Assembly (NCBI GenBank): GCA_035455185.1
Contig: DATIFQ010000027.1
Coordinates: 1-13,061, forward strand
Direction: 5' to 3'
Origin: JAEHDI01 sp035455185
Lineage (GTDB): Bacteria; Acidobacteriota; Terriglobia; Bryobacterales; Bryobacteraceae
DNA: 13,061 bases
In this document: positions 5,145 through 12,754 of the stretch, piece by piece
How positions within the stretch are numbered: the first letter of the stretch is position 1
Layout: every line of letters starts with the position of its first letter
Translations under genes and position numbers: made by a program
Notes under the pieces: model-generated
Database searches by the model: none
Told to the model about the DNA's origin: nothing
The model's input: only the letters and a program-made list of their open reading frames with translations

Positions 5145-8100
5145 CTACCAATCCAACCGAGCGGCAATCTGGCCCACGCGACTGCCGCTGTTCTGCTGGC
5201 CCACCGTGGATGTGATCTTGCCGAAGCTCACTGGCTGGGAAACGTTCACCGGCGGTGCGGCGAAGTTAGGATGATTGGCGACGTTAGTGAACGTGGCCTC
5301 CAGCCGCATGTGAAGCTGTTCGGAAAGCGGGAAACTCTTGAAGAGACCCACGGCAACGGTCACGAGCCCCGGTCCCCGGAGGATGCCGACCCCGGAGTTC
5401 CCAAAGCGGCCCGATCCAGCCGGGGGCGGGACAAACGCCGCAATGTCATACCAATTCTCAAGCGTGGGGTGAGAGAGATTTCCGTCTCCGATCCGGTCCG
5501 GTCGAAGCGGGACACCCCTGGAGAGCATACCGGTGTTGGACTGGTCGAAGCGGGCGGCGATCGTCGGCGTCTGGAAGGGTCCGCTCTCGACGAGCGTGAC
5601 GGTGCTGAGATCCCAACCTCCCACGAAGGCGTTCGGCACCGAGCTCATGCGAGCACCCCACTTGCGCCGTTTGCCGACGGGGAGTTGATAGATGCCATTT
5701 ACCAGGAGCCTGTGGCGGCGGGACGCGCCCAGTGGGCCTCGGTCAAGCCGTGTATTGAACCGGTCTGTAATCAGCAACGGGACGGGCGCGTCACCCGGAA
5801 AAAGCGAGCCGCCACCGGCACCGCCACGCGATGAGCCGGCATTGCCGAGCAGTTTTGAGAAGACGTAACTGGATTGAAAAAAAAGGGTCCTACTGAATCT
5901 GTGAACGAATTCCGCTTCGGCGCCGTCGTAAGCCGCGAAGCCGAGATTTTCGAAGGAGTATAGCCGGTTGAACTGGGGATAAGGCCGCCGGCTGGCCGAG
6001 AATGGCGTCGTGCCGCCATGCTGCTGGTTCAGATCCGTGAGCAGATTTAAACCGATCGAACGCGTCCCGACATAACTCAACCGCAGCGAGCTTTTGTTCG
6101 GCAGCTCCCGCTCCACGGTGACGTTCCACTGATAAGCCCTGGGATCCCGGTAGCTTGGAGAGATGGCTTCACCAAAATCTTCGCTTCCGAGGTCCGGCAA
6201 TGCAAAGTCTCCGGCGTAGGTTTGAGGCAGAGTGAACAGGGGCGGCAGTCCCGGGCCCTGGTAATTGGCATAGGTTCGCTCGTCCGATGTGTGAATCGCA
6301 GTCAGCCTCCCAGCGAACTGTCCCAAGACGGTGTGCGTGAAGACGCCGAAGCCGCCGCGGACCACTGTCTTGTTGTTCGCGAACGGACGCCAGGCGATTC
6401 CGAATCGTGGCGTCCAGTTTCCGTAGTAGGTTCGACGAAGGCCTTGCGGCAGTCCGGCCTGGCTGGCAGTAATCATCGGGGTGCACGGAATCTCACTCGT
6501 ATAGCCTGGGCAGGCGTTAATCGCAACCAGAAATCCGGGCGCCGCCGGCAGCGAATGGTCGGGAACGATGACGGAGCGGGTCACCGGATTGAAATTGGTG
6601 ATGTTGCCGGACGCCTCCATCATGGCGGGATGAAGCTGCCAGCGGAGGCCGAAACTTGCCGTCAGGCGCTCGTTTACGCGCCACGCGTCCTGGCCGTAGA
6701 AGTGATAGTGGGTCGCCCGTTCGTCGAAGTCTGGACCAATGATGGCGAGGTTGGAAGTCGTGGGCAATCCGAGCAGAAGATCGGCAAGTGCATTTCCGCT
6801 GAACGTGCCCTGGTTGAAGACCCACCCCCCGAAGTCATCGTTCCATCCCCCGCGGGCCGTGTTCCCGTAACCCAGCCGGCGGAGATCGGCACCGAACTTC
6901 AGGGCGTGCCGTCCCTTCCGCCAGCTCAGATTGTCGGTGTACTGGTAGGTGCTGGAGCGAGAGATGCCGTCGCGGCCGTGGCCGATCGCCGTGAAGCCGG
7001 TACCGTCGCCGAAGTTGAAATAGGGGAAACCGCGGCCATCGGGCACATGGCTCAGGTCCAGGCCCTGGAGCCTCAGCACGGCGACTGCGTCGCTGCCTTG
7101 AACCGGAAACAGTTCCGCGAAAGTGGACAAGCTGACGCCGAATCGAAATTCGTTCAGCAGGCGGGGCGTGAACGAGCTATTGTGGGAAACAACCAGATTC
7201 TTGTTGTAAGAGCGCACGCTGCTTTCGGGCAGAAATGGGAGATATCCCAGGCTTGCCTGCTTTTTCCAGCTCCAACGGGCGCACAATTGCTGCCGCGAAG
7301 TGAGGATATGATCGATCCGGGTATCGTATCCGTCGGTATCGAACGCATTGCGGAACAGCCGCCGGTAATTGCTGTTGGTGGTCCCGTCAAAGTTGTAATT
7401 CGGCAGCGGGTAATAATTATCGAGCAAGGCACGGGCCACGGAATTGATCTGAGTGAGGGGAACTTGGTTTCCCGGAAACGGCGCCCCGGAAAGCGGGTCC
7501 ACTGCCGGAGGGCCAGGCACACCGCTCAGGTTGCCCGAGCGCATGTCCGCCGTAGGCACCGAGTGCTGCACCGGAAAGGAGCCGGGCCGGCGGTTGCCTT
7601 CGTAATCGACAAAAAAGAAGGTCTTGTCGCGCCCCGAGTAGAGCTTTGGTAAGAAGACCGGTCCGGCGAGGCTGCCGCCGAAGGTGTTACCTACTTTGGC
7701 TTGTTTCTCCGGCGACCCGTAGGATTTGGCATCCAGCGCCGCGTTCTGGTGATACCACAGTGCGCTGCCGTGCAAATAATTCGCGCCGGCCTTGGTTATC
7801 ACCGTGACGTCCCCCATCTGGCCGAACTCAGCGCTGTTATCGACCGAGGTCACTTTGAGCTCGCTCAACATCTCCGTCGAGGGGTACATGTCGGGGTTTG
7901 GACCAAAAAACGAGACATTGGCAGTGGAAATTCCGTCTAAGCTGTACTCGACTTGGGCCGGCATCCCACCGGCGATCGAGGGCCTGTCACCGGCATCCTG
8001 GTGCACACCGGGGACGGCGAAGAGGACGGCAAGGGGACTAGTGGTTACGCCGCGGTAATTCAGCGGCAGTTGCGTGATCTGGTCGAAGGTCTTCGTGTGA

Positions 8101-8507
8101 GCGATGATCCCGGTTTCTGTGTTGATTAGAGGAACCAGGCGCTCAGCAACCACTAGCGTCTCCGAGTGCGGCGCCAATTGCAGGCTCAGGTCGGCGCGCA
8201 GAGTATGCCGTGCCTCCAGGCGGGCCTCCGCGATCCTCGCGGTGGCGAATCCAGTTTTGATGGCAGTGATTTCGTAGCGGCCCGGCTTCAGGTTGAGGAT
8301 CTCGTACAGTCCGCCGGCGTCCGTTGTGGCGGAGCGGAGTGTGTTCGTGTCGATCTCCCGGGCCTTGATGGCAGCCGCTGGAACCAGCGCGCCCGAGGCG
8401 TCAGTCACTATGCCGACGATACCGCCGAACGTGGACTGGGCGGACAGGGCGGGCACGGGAATCAACAACACCAGCGAGAATAGGGGCAGCGTTAACCTGC
8501 GTCCCAA
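5145..8507 (-). CDS. Oar-like TonB-dependent receptor with carboxypeptidase-regulatory domain
   Basis: This 1120-residue outer-membrane protein is of the large TonB-dependent type common in Acidobacteria, thought to import or bind bulky, often carbohydrate, ligands. A signal peptide (1-23, ending ALSAQ) precedes a CarboxypepD_reg/CnaB-like domain (about 27-110: GGIVGIVTDASGALVPAA, TTDAGGLYEILNLKPGRYEI). A plug-like region covers about 125-240 (VPGVHQDAG, YSLDGISTANVSFFG, VTVITKAGANYLHGSA). The rest is a beta-barrel rich in aromatic residues, with Oar landmarks such as RDKTFFFVDYEGNRR and FGLRWQLHP, and it ends in an aromatic residue (ARLDW) as barrel proteins do. Start TTG 8507 is supported by GGAGGAG just upstream; no in-frame ATG lies nearby. 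It is intact, with no frameshift, and seems to be a single-gene unit. The ligand is unknown. Confidence 0.93.
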   Translation of the reverse strand: MGRRLTLPLFSLVLLIPVPALSAQSTFGGIVGIVTDASGALVPAAAIKAREIDTNTLRSATTDAGGLYEILNLKPGRYEITAIKTGFATARIAEARLEARHTLRADLSLQLAPHSETLVVAERLVPLINTETGIIAHTKTFDQITQLPLNYRGVTTSPLAVLFAVPGVHQDAGDRPSIAGGMPAQVEYSLDGISTANVSFFGPNPDMYPSTEMLSELKVTSVDNSAEFGQMGDVTVITKAGANYLHGSALWYHQNAALDAKSYGSPEKQAKVGNTFGGSLAGPVFLPKLYSGRDKTFFFVDYEGNRRPGSFPVQHSVPTADMRSGNLSGVPGPPAVDPLSGAPFPGNQVPLTQINSVARALLDNYYPLPNYNFDGTTNSNYRRLFRNAFDTDGYDTRIDHILTSRQQLCARWSWKKQASLGYLPFLPESSVRSYNKNLVVSHNSSFTPRLLNEFRFGVSLSTFAELFPVQGSDAVAVLRLQGLDLSHVPDGRGFPYFNFGDGTGFTAIGHGRDGISRSSTYQYTDNLSWRKGRHALKFGADLRRLGYGNTARGGWNDDFGGWVFNQGTFSGNALADLLLGLPTTSNLAIIGPDFDERATHYHFYGQDAWRVNERLTASFGLRWQLHPAMMEASGNITNFNPVTRSVIVPDHSLPAAPGFLVAINACPGYTSEIPCTPMITASQAGLPQGLRRTYYGNWTPRFGIAWRPFANNKTVVRGGFGVFTHTVLGQFAGRLTAIHTSDERTYANYQGPGLPPLFTLPQTYAGDFALPDLGSEDFGEAISPSYRDPRAYQWNVTVERELPNKSSLRLSYVGTRSIGLNLLTDLNQQHGGTTPFSASRRPYPQFNRLYSFENLGFAAYDGAEAEFVHRFSRTLFFQSSYVFSKLLGNAGSSRGGAGGGSLFPGDAPVPLLITDRFNTRLDRGPLGASRRHRLLVNGIYQLPVGKRRKWGARMSSVPNAFVGGWDLSTVTLVESGPFQTPTIAARFDQSNTGMLSRGVPLRPDRIGDGNLSHPTLENWYDIAAFVPPPAGSGRFGNSGVGILRGPGLVTVAVGLFKSFPLSEQLHMRLEATFTNVANHPNFAAPPVNVSQPVSFGKITSTVGQQNSGSRVGQIAARLDW

Positions 8508-8510
8508 GAA

Positions 8511-8518
8511 CTCCTCCC
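8511..8518 (-). promoter_or_regulatory. Ribosome-binding site that fixes the receptor TTG start
   Basis: On the minus strand GGGAGGAG occupies 8518-8511, with core GGAGG 5 nt from TTG 8507. The strength and spacing make this rare start codon credible. Confidence 0.75.
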
Positions 8519-8528
8519 AGATACTGAG

Positions 8529-8534
8529 ATTCTA
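8529..8534 (-). promoter_or_regulatory. Possible -10 box of the receptor gene
   Basis: The minus strand reads TAGAAT here (5 of 6 to TATAAT), giving a start near 8522 and a very short leader carrying the ribosome site. The best upstream hexamers are GGACAA (16-nt spacer) or TTGCGG (20-nt spacer), neither ideal. Confidence 0.33.
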
Positions 8535-8653
8535 ACGCAGGTGGCTGTTGTTGTCCGCAAGGCTTTCGTGAAGTCTTGATCATGTTGACGGCTAGTCGCA
8601 GCCGCCAGACCCGACCGATCCATCCCAGGCATCGAACTGGAACTTACACAAGC

Positions 8654-8752
8654 TGACTCCATCACTCACACGTCGCCTCCGGGGCTGTCCAGCCAGGACC
8701 ACGATGTGTTTTCCGCTGGATTGGTTTGTCAGGTACGGTGCGTTCCTTTCAT
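8654..8752 (-). pseudogene. Decayed 3' end of a PD40 (TolB-like propeller) gene
   Basis: Bases 8685-8715 match 10687-10717, the last coding part of the intact PD40 gene in this window, at 27 of 31 positions. In translation GKHIVVLAGQP corresponds to GKHIVFLAGKP. Just after it the relic has one extra C, shifting the frame; in the shifted frame GGDV is followed by TGA (8666-8668) where the intact gene has TGG in GGEVW. Upstream, ATGAAAGG at 8752-8745 lines up with ATGAACGG of the intact gene, with a 2-nt indel between. The relic starts right at the stop codon of the HAF-repeat gene, which suggests a deletion or rearrangement scar. A 65-codon frame crosses it, but only the short matching part looks ancestral. 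Confidence 0.55.
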
Positions 8753-9636
8753 GGCTTGCGACTCGCGATGAAGCCGTGTAGATCGTCATAGAACCCGACG
8801 ATGTACCGCCCCTCGGGTGTGATCTTCCAAGGGCGCGTTACGGTCGCACCCGGATAGTCGATCAAGGTGTACTCATCTTTCCCAAGAAGAAACCCAAAGC
8901 GAACTCCGGGCGCGCTGGGCAGCGAGTACTCGCCTACAACCTGGCCTCGAGAATTGTTCCCGTTGACATTGCCATTCAGGGCGTCAGGGCCGTTGATTGT
9001 GGTGAATGTGCCGTCAGCGCCCAGCACAAAACCGTGGGACCGTTGCCGACCATCCGGGTCGACAACCCCATAGAGGCCTACGATGTCACCCTTGGCGTTG
9101 ATGCCACGAGCGTTTGTATAAAGCGCACCGGGATAGTCGACCGTGGTGAACACACCATCGCGCAGCAAGAACGCATGGTCCGTATCTCCCTGTACATAGA
9201 CTCCGACGATGTCACCTGTGGCGTTGATCGCCTGCGGAAAACTGAAGTCCGCGCCTGGGAAGTCGATCTGAGTGACGATGCCGCTGCTCAACAAGAAACC
9301 GTGCGGCACGTAGTCGTCAATGGAGGTGTAGAAGATGCCAACTATGTCACCACCGCTATTGATTCCGCGCGCGTCACTATAGTCGCCAATCTCAAGCGGC
9401 GTGAAGACACCATTGCTGAGAAGATACCCACGGTAGACGTACGGCGGTCCCTCCTTCTCGAAGTGGCCTACGATCTGACCTCCGGAGTTCATGTCGCGGG
9501 CATAGGTCCGATCAGCGCCCGGCACATCGATCGGAGTGAACGCCCAAAATGTGAGGGCCGGGATGCCGGGGGCACTCCATAGCAATGAAAGTGAGAACGC
9601 AACGGCTCCTATTGTGGGCAAAAGTCTGCTTTTCAT
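8749..9636 (-). CDS. Secreted HAF-repeat protein
   Basis: This 295-residue protein has a signal peptide (about 1-28, MKSRLLPTIGAVAFSLSLLW onwards) and then six repeats of about 42-48 residues, each with a core like ARGINSGGDIVGIF followed by a GFLL-type strand. This is the HAF extracellular repeat family, predicted to form a beta-propeller-like fold outside the cell; no enzymatic activity is established. Repeat cores lie near residues 47-59, 89-102, 135-147, 177-189, 224-237 and 269-283; the last is the most divergent (WKITPEGRYIVGFY). Start ATG 9636 is chosen over the in-frame start at 9657 because AGGAG lies 7 nt before it and the signal peptide begins there. It is flanked downstream by the PD40 relic and upstream by another secreted protein gene. 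Confidence 0.85.
   Translation of the reverse strand: MKSRLLPTIGAVAFSLSLLWSAPGIPALTFWAFTPIDVPGADRTYARDMNSGGQIVGHFEKEGPPYVYRGYLLSNGVFTPLEIGDYSDARGINSGGDIVGIFYTSIDDYVPHGFLLSSGIVTQIDFPGADFSFPQAINATGDIVGVYVQGDTDHAFLLRDGVFTTVDYPGALYTNARGINAKGDIVGLYGVVDPDGRQRSHGFVLGADGTFTTINGPDALNGNVNGNNSRGQVVGEYSLPSAPGVRFGFLLGKDEYTLIDYPGATVTRPWKITPEGRYIVGFYDDLHGFIASRKP
8937..9492 (-). repeat. Tandem repeats inside the HAF gene
   Basis: The repeat core is visible in the DNA. Related 22-bp blocks start at plus-strand positions 8937, 9081, 9207, 9342 and 9471, spaced 144, 126, 135 and 129 bp, all multiples of three. The copies at 9081 and 9207 are nearly identical (cgatgtcacc, then ggcgttgat). They encode the INxxGDIVG core and could allow in-frame repeat gain or loss. 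Confidence 0.7.
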
Positions 9637-9643
9637 GTGTGAT

Positions 9644-9648
9644 CTCCT
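9644..9648 (-). promoter_or_regulatory. Ribosome-binding site that fixes the HAF gene start
   Basis: The minus strand reads AGGAG at 9648-9644, 7 nt before ATG 9636. The longer in-frame start at 9657 would lie upstream of this site and so is unlikely. Confidence 0.7.
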
Positions 9649-9795
9649 AATAATCATTAACCATGTCCACGATGGGGCCGCTACCGCCGGCCAACATCAG
9701 CGCGGAGCAGGGCTCCGGATCACGCCAGGCGGCACCGCGACCGTTGTAATGCGCCTCCAGTTCGCGAACAACATGCGGGGCGCTGAAATAGGGAC
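9649..9795. other. Gap between two secreted-protein genes
   Basis: There is no convincing terminator or promoter. A GC-rich hairpin (cggagc 9703-9708, gctccg 9712-9717) lacks a T-tract. A start-less minus-strand frame crosses the gap with coding-like codons and stops at 9650-9652; it may be a gene relic or chance. Confidence 0.5.
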
Positions 9796-10533
9796 TTACT
9801 TGCGCTGCACAGTGATCTGGAACGGGACGCTATACTGGCCGGCGCTCACGGTCGCATTGTGAACGGTTGTGATGAGGCCGCCTACATATACAGAATTTGC
9901 AGTGTTGCTATCCATTTGCGTAGTGTCCGGATAGGCAACCCAAGTCTCCACTGTGTATCCGTTAGATCCTGCCGCATAGTGCCACACGATGACGTTGGAG
10001 GTCGTAATCGGATCGTTCATCTCCGGATTTGCCGGCGGCGCGGTATAGGCGTCAGTGGTAGGATTCACCAGACCGAGGCTGTACCCTTTCGCGACGCCAT
10101 CGAGATTCGAGATGAACCGCGTAGTGAACGAGTATGTCGAGTTCTGGCTGTAGTTGTAGAAGAGGTTGCGAACATTGAAGAAACCCAATGGGACTGGTCC
10201 AGCCGAAGCCCAACCGGGAGTGTAAGATGTGGGTGAACCAACTATGTTTCCCAGGTCTACGGTGAGCGAACGGGCGCTCCTTGTGAGATTCAGGAGCAGG
10301 TCGTAGGACCCGCTACAGCTATTGATCGTCGCTGAAACTCCGTTGACCGCGTCCACGTAAGGCCCTCCGCTATCCGGCTGCAGCGCAGATGGAGTTGCCC
10401 CGCCGACGCCAAAGCTGTCGACAGGACTAATCGTCACTTGAACGGGAATGCTCTTACAGCCTCCTTTTCCCTGGGCCGTTACCGGCAGGCCCACGGTGAT
10501 CATCGTCATCAGCACTGCAAAAACGCTTTTCAT
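9796..10533 (-). CDS. Secreted protein of unknown function
   Basis: I do not recognise this family. The 245-residue protein has a clear signal peptide (1-20, MKSVFAVLMTMITVGLPVTA). The mature part begins QGKGGCKSIPVQVTISP, is rich in Ser, Thr, Asn, Gly and Tyr, and looks mainly beta-stranded. It has only two cysteines (C26, C73), which could form a disulphide. No transmembrane segment or sorting signal such as PEP-CTERM is seen at the C-terminus (VPFQITVQRK). ATG 10533 is supported by GGGAG 6 nt upstream. It shares strand and secretion with the HAF gene 159 bp downstream, but no functional link can be shown. A surface or extracellular structural role is a guess. Confidence 0.75.
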   Translation of the reverse strand: MKSVFAVLMTMITVGLPVTAQGKGGCKSIPVQVTISPVDSFGVGGATPSALQPDSGGPYVDAVNGVSATINSCSGSYDLLLNLTRSARSLTVDLGNIVGSPTSYTPGWASAGPVPLGFFNVRNLFYNYSQNSTYSFTTRFISNLDGVAKGYSLGLVNPTTDAYTAPPANPEMNDPITTSNVIVWHYAAGSNGYTVETWVAYPDTTQMDSNTANSVYVGGLITTVHNATVSAGQYSVPFQITVQRK

Positions 10534-10647
10534 CTTTCTCTCCCAGGAAGTAATTCACATCCCAACGCAACAATCTTACTGGCAGGGGATATGAAGTGTG
10601 TCAGGATTGAATGAGAATTACGCCAAAGTTTGGCGAAGGGATGAACC
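10534..10647. other. Gap between the PD40 and secreted-protein genes
   Basis: On the minus strand the stop of the PD40 gene is followed by a hairpin (10621-10635) and then by the ribosome site GGGAG (10544-10540) of the next gene. A TAAGAT hexamer could be a -10, but no matching -35 is at a normal distance. The genes may be co-transcribed or separate. Confidence 0.5.
10610..10636 (-). terminator. Weak candidate terminator after the PD40 gene
   Basis: A perfect odd palindrome, cgccaaa-g-tttggcg, spans 10621-10635 (6-bp stem with a 3-nt loop). On the minus strand it is followed by TAATTCTCATTC, only moderately T-rich. It lies 12 bp past the PD40 stop codon, the right place for a terminator, but the tail is poor. 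Confidence 0.4.
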
Positions 10648-12735
10648 TCAGAAAAGGTTGTCGATGGTCCACACTTCTCCCCCGGGCTTTCCGGCCAGGA
10701 ATACGATGTGTTTTCCGTCGGGATGGAGGCGCAGTTGGCGGATGCCGTTCATGCGAATGCCGGTTCTTCGCAACTCACCTCCCGCGGCTGCGATCACGCT
10801 GATTACGCTGGCCTCGGAAGGCTCGCCATCGCGCTGCACAAAGAGGATGCGACGCGAGTCCGGAGTCCAGGCGTACGCTCCGAATGGAAACCAGCGCTCC
10901 GGCCACTTGCCGCTTGCCAATACCCGGGGTGTGCCGCCCTGTGCGGGCATGATCAGCAGGTTGTCGCTCCGCGGGCGGTCCCGCTGCTGAAACAGGAGCG
11001 TGCGTCCGTCGGGCGAGATCTCGGGGTCGCTAGGCCCCGTGTCGCCGCGGTGATAAGGACCAGGCGGGTCGTTGGGGTTATACAGGGTCTCTATCGTTCC
11101 CGTGGCAACGTCCATGCGTTGAACGCCATCAAAATCGTTGAACCGCCCGAACAGGATCTTCCCGTCCGCCGACCAGGAAGGGACGAAGAGCTCTTTGTCC
11201 GCCGGCAGTTGGACGGCCAGCGCAACCGCGCCGCTCTTCGGGTCCATCCGGTAGATGCCCTTCTTTCCATCCAAGATCCCCGAGATCAAAATCGCATCGC
11301 CGGCCGCATTCCAACGTGGAATCTTGAATTGGAGGGGAGGCTCGGCCTTGAGTTCTCGTTCTCTGCCGGTGTCCAGGGAGCGGATCACGATGACGGGTTC
11401 GAGGCCAGGGGGCTCGGACTGGTAGAGGAGCGACTTGCCGTCGGGTGACCAGCCGGGAAACCGGTTCGATCCCACGAGCCGCTGCCCGATCGCTTTCGGC
11501 TGATCGAGGACGGCCGCGGTTTCAGGATCGATTGCCGCTGAGTACAGATCGAGCAGCCCTGTCTTCAGCCAGTAGTAGAATACTCCGGTTCTGGTCACGC
11601 CCAAGGGTTCGATTTTGCCGGCATCCTGACGAATCAAACGTGGTTCACCGCGTGGCTCGCCGTTCTTCACTGCCAGCGTCCACAGGCTGAGCGGACCGGT
11701 CCGGTCGCTTCCGAATAGAATCTGCTCGCCGCCGGGCGACCATCCGATGGCAAAGTCATACGCGGGATGACGCACCACGGGAATGTCACGGCCGGTTTCG
11801 ATGGAAAGCAGATAGACGTCCGATCCGGGGGATCCACGACCGTCATGGAGGATGAACTTGCCGTCGCGCGAGAAGCTCATCCGTCCAGGCCAGGCATCGG
11901 ACTGCATCAGCGTGCGAATGGAACCGTTCGCTGCCGAGACCAGCACGATCCGTGCAGGGGAGTTTTCGGATGCGAGACAGGCGAGGATGTGTTTTCCGTC
12001 CGGAGACCAATCCGTGAGCCGGATCAGGCCCGCGTTGTCAAACCGGCACAGAACTCGGGGCGCCGAGCCGTCGATGCCCGCGACGCCTATGTAAGACCGT
12101 GGCGGCTCATCAACCCACCAATAGGCGATATGCTTCGAATCCGGAGCAAACACCGAGGATGGCGCCTGCCCGCTCAAAGACTCCACGAAGCCCTTGTCTT
12201 TGTGCGTGACACGGCGGTTCTCGCCGGTGGCAAGATCGCGGATGGCGACATCACCCGTGGACCAGTCGGTGAAGGAGAGGTAACGGCCGTCCCGCGAAGG
12301 CCCTCCGCAATTATCACTGTCCGGAGTAGCCCAAACTTGGCGAACGCTCATGGCGGTCATCGAGGCGACCCCAAGCCGGGTGCGAGCTTCACGCACCAGA
12401 GAAGGCTGGTCCGAAAAGTCCATGATCACCTTACGAAACGCCTGCCTGGCCTGTTCGTCGCGGCCGAGGCGCAAGTAGAGCATGCCCTGCGAGAATTGCG
12501 CGCGGGCGGCCAGAGAGCGGTCGTCCCTGGCGCGTTCGACCACACGGCCATAAATCCGGATCGCCTCGTCGAGATTTCGATTCCTCTCCTGGAGCAGGCG
12601 CGCCCGCTCATAGAGGTGCCGGACGCTCTCCTCGGAGAAACCAAGCAGAGCCGTTAGTGCGAAGATACAGAACTTCCAAGACAGTGACACTGATGCGGAG
12701 TGTATTCTAGCTCTGCTGCACTTGTGGTTCGTCAA
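10648..12735 (-). CDS. TPR plus PD40 (TolB-like beta-propeller) exported protein
   Basis: This protein of up to 695 residues has an N-terminal hydrophobic export or anchor segment (about 20-36), a helical TPR-like region (about 40-122, DEAIRIYGRVVERA and ARQAFRKVIMDF), and then a long propeller of about eleven PD40 motifs. Examples are SRDGRYLSF (about 147), APDSKHIAYW, WSPDGKHILA, WSPDGKSLLYQS, SPDGRTLLFQQ, TPDSRRILFV and HPDGKHIVFL near the C-terminus. TolB-like propellers mediate protein contacts in the periplasm. Similar sensor-like architectures are common in Acidobacteria, often fused to a DNA-binding domain; here that domain is on the separate gene just upstream (19-bp gap). TTG 12735 gives the longest form with a poor ribosome site; GTG 12690 would place a classic signal peptide right at the start (680 residues) and is a good alternative. 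Confidence 0.85.
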   Translation of the reverse strand: MTNHKCSRARIHSASVSLSWKFCIFALTALLGFSEESVRHLYERARLLQERNRNLDEAIRIYGRVVERARDDRSLAARAQFSQGMLYLRLGRDEQARQAFRKVIMDFSDQPSLVREARTRLGVASMTAMSVRQVWATPDSDNCGGPSRDGRYLSFTDWSTGDVAIRDLATGENRRVTHKDKGFVESLSGQAPSSVFAPDSKHIAYWWVDEPPRSYIGVAGIDGSAPRVLCRFDNAGLIRLTDWSPDGKHILACLASENSPARIVLVSAANGSIRTLMQSDAWPGRMSFSRDGKFILHDGRGSPGSDVYLLSIETGRDIPVVRHPAYDFAIGWSPGGEQILFGSDRTGPLSLWTLAVKNGEPRGEPRLIRQDAGKIEPLGVTRTGVFYYWLKTGLLDLYSAAIDPETAAVLDQPKAIGQRLVGSNRFPGWSPDGKSLLYQSEPPGLEPVIVIRSLDTGRERELKAEPPLQFKIPRWNAAGDAILISGILDGKKGIYRMDPKSGAVALAVQLPADKELFVPSWSADGKILFGRFNDFDGVQRMDVATGTIETLYNPNDPPGPYHRGDTGPSDPEISPDGRTLLFQQRDRPRSDNLLIMPAQGGTPRVLASGKWPERWFPFGAYAWTPDSRRILFVQRDGEPSEASVISVIAAAGGELRRTGIRMNGIRQLRLHPDGKHIVFLAGKPGGEVWTIDNLF

Positions 12736-12754
12736 GATTCTGTCAGGCTTCCAA

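Larger units (their letters stand above)
8508..8653. other. Upstream region of the receptor gene, no gene seen
   Basis: The stretch holds the receptor ribosome site and candidate -10 box. The remainder, up to the PD40 relic, shows no other gene, RNA or repeat that I can support. Confidence 0.6.

Noticed and set aside
6222..7652. A 476-codon plus-strand frame opposite the receptor gene.
   Set aside because: It lies wholly antisense to an intact, clearly recognisable receptor gene, has no domain-like sequence, and is the usual shadow of GC-rich codons.
9703..9717. GC-rich hairpin cggagc-agg-gctccg as a terminator of the secreted-protein gene.
   Set aside because: No T-run follows on the minus strand and it sits about 80 bp past the stop codon.
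11767..12657. A 296-codon plus-strand frame opposite the PD40 gene.
   Set aside because: It is a shadow of a gene with eleven clear PD40 motifs on the other strand.
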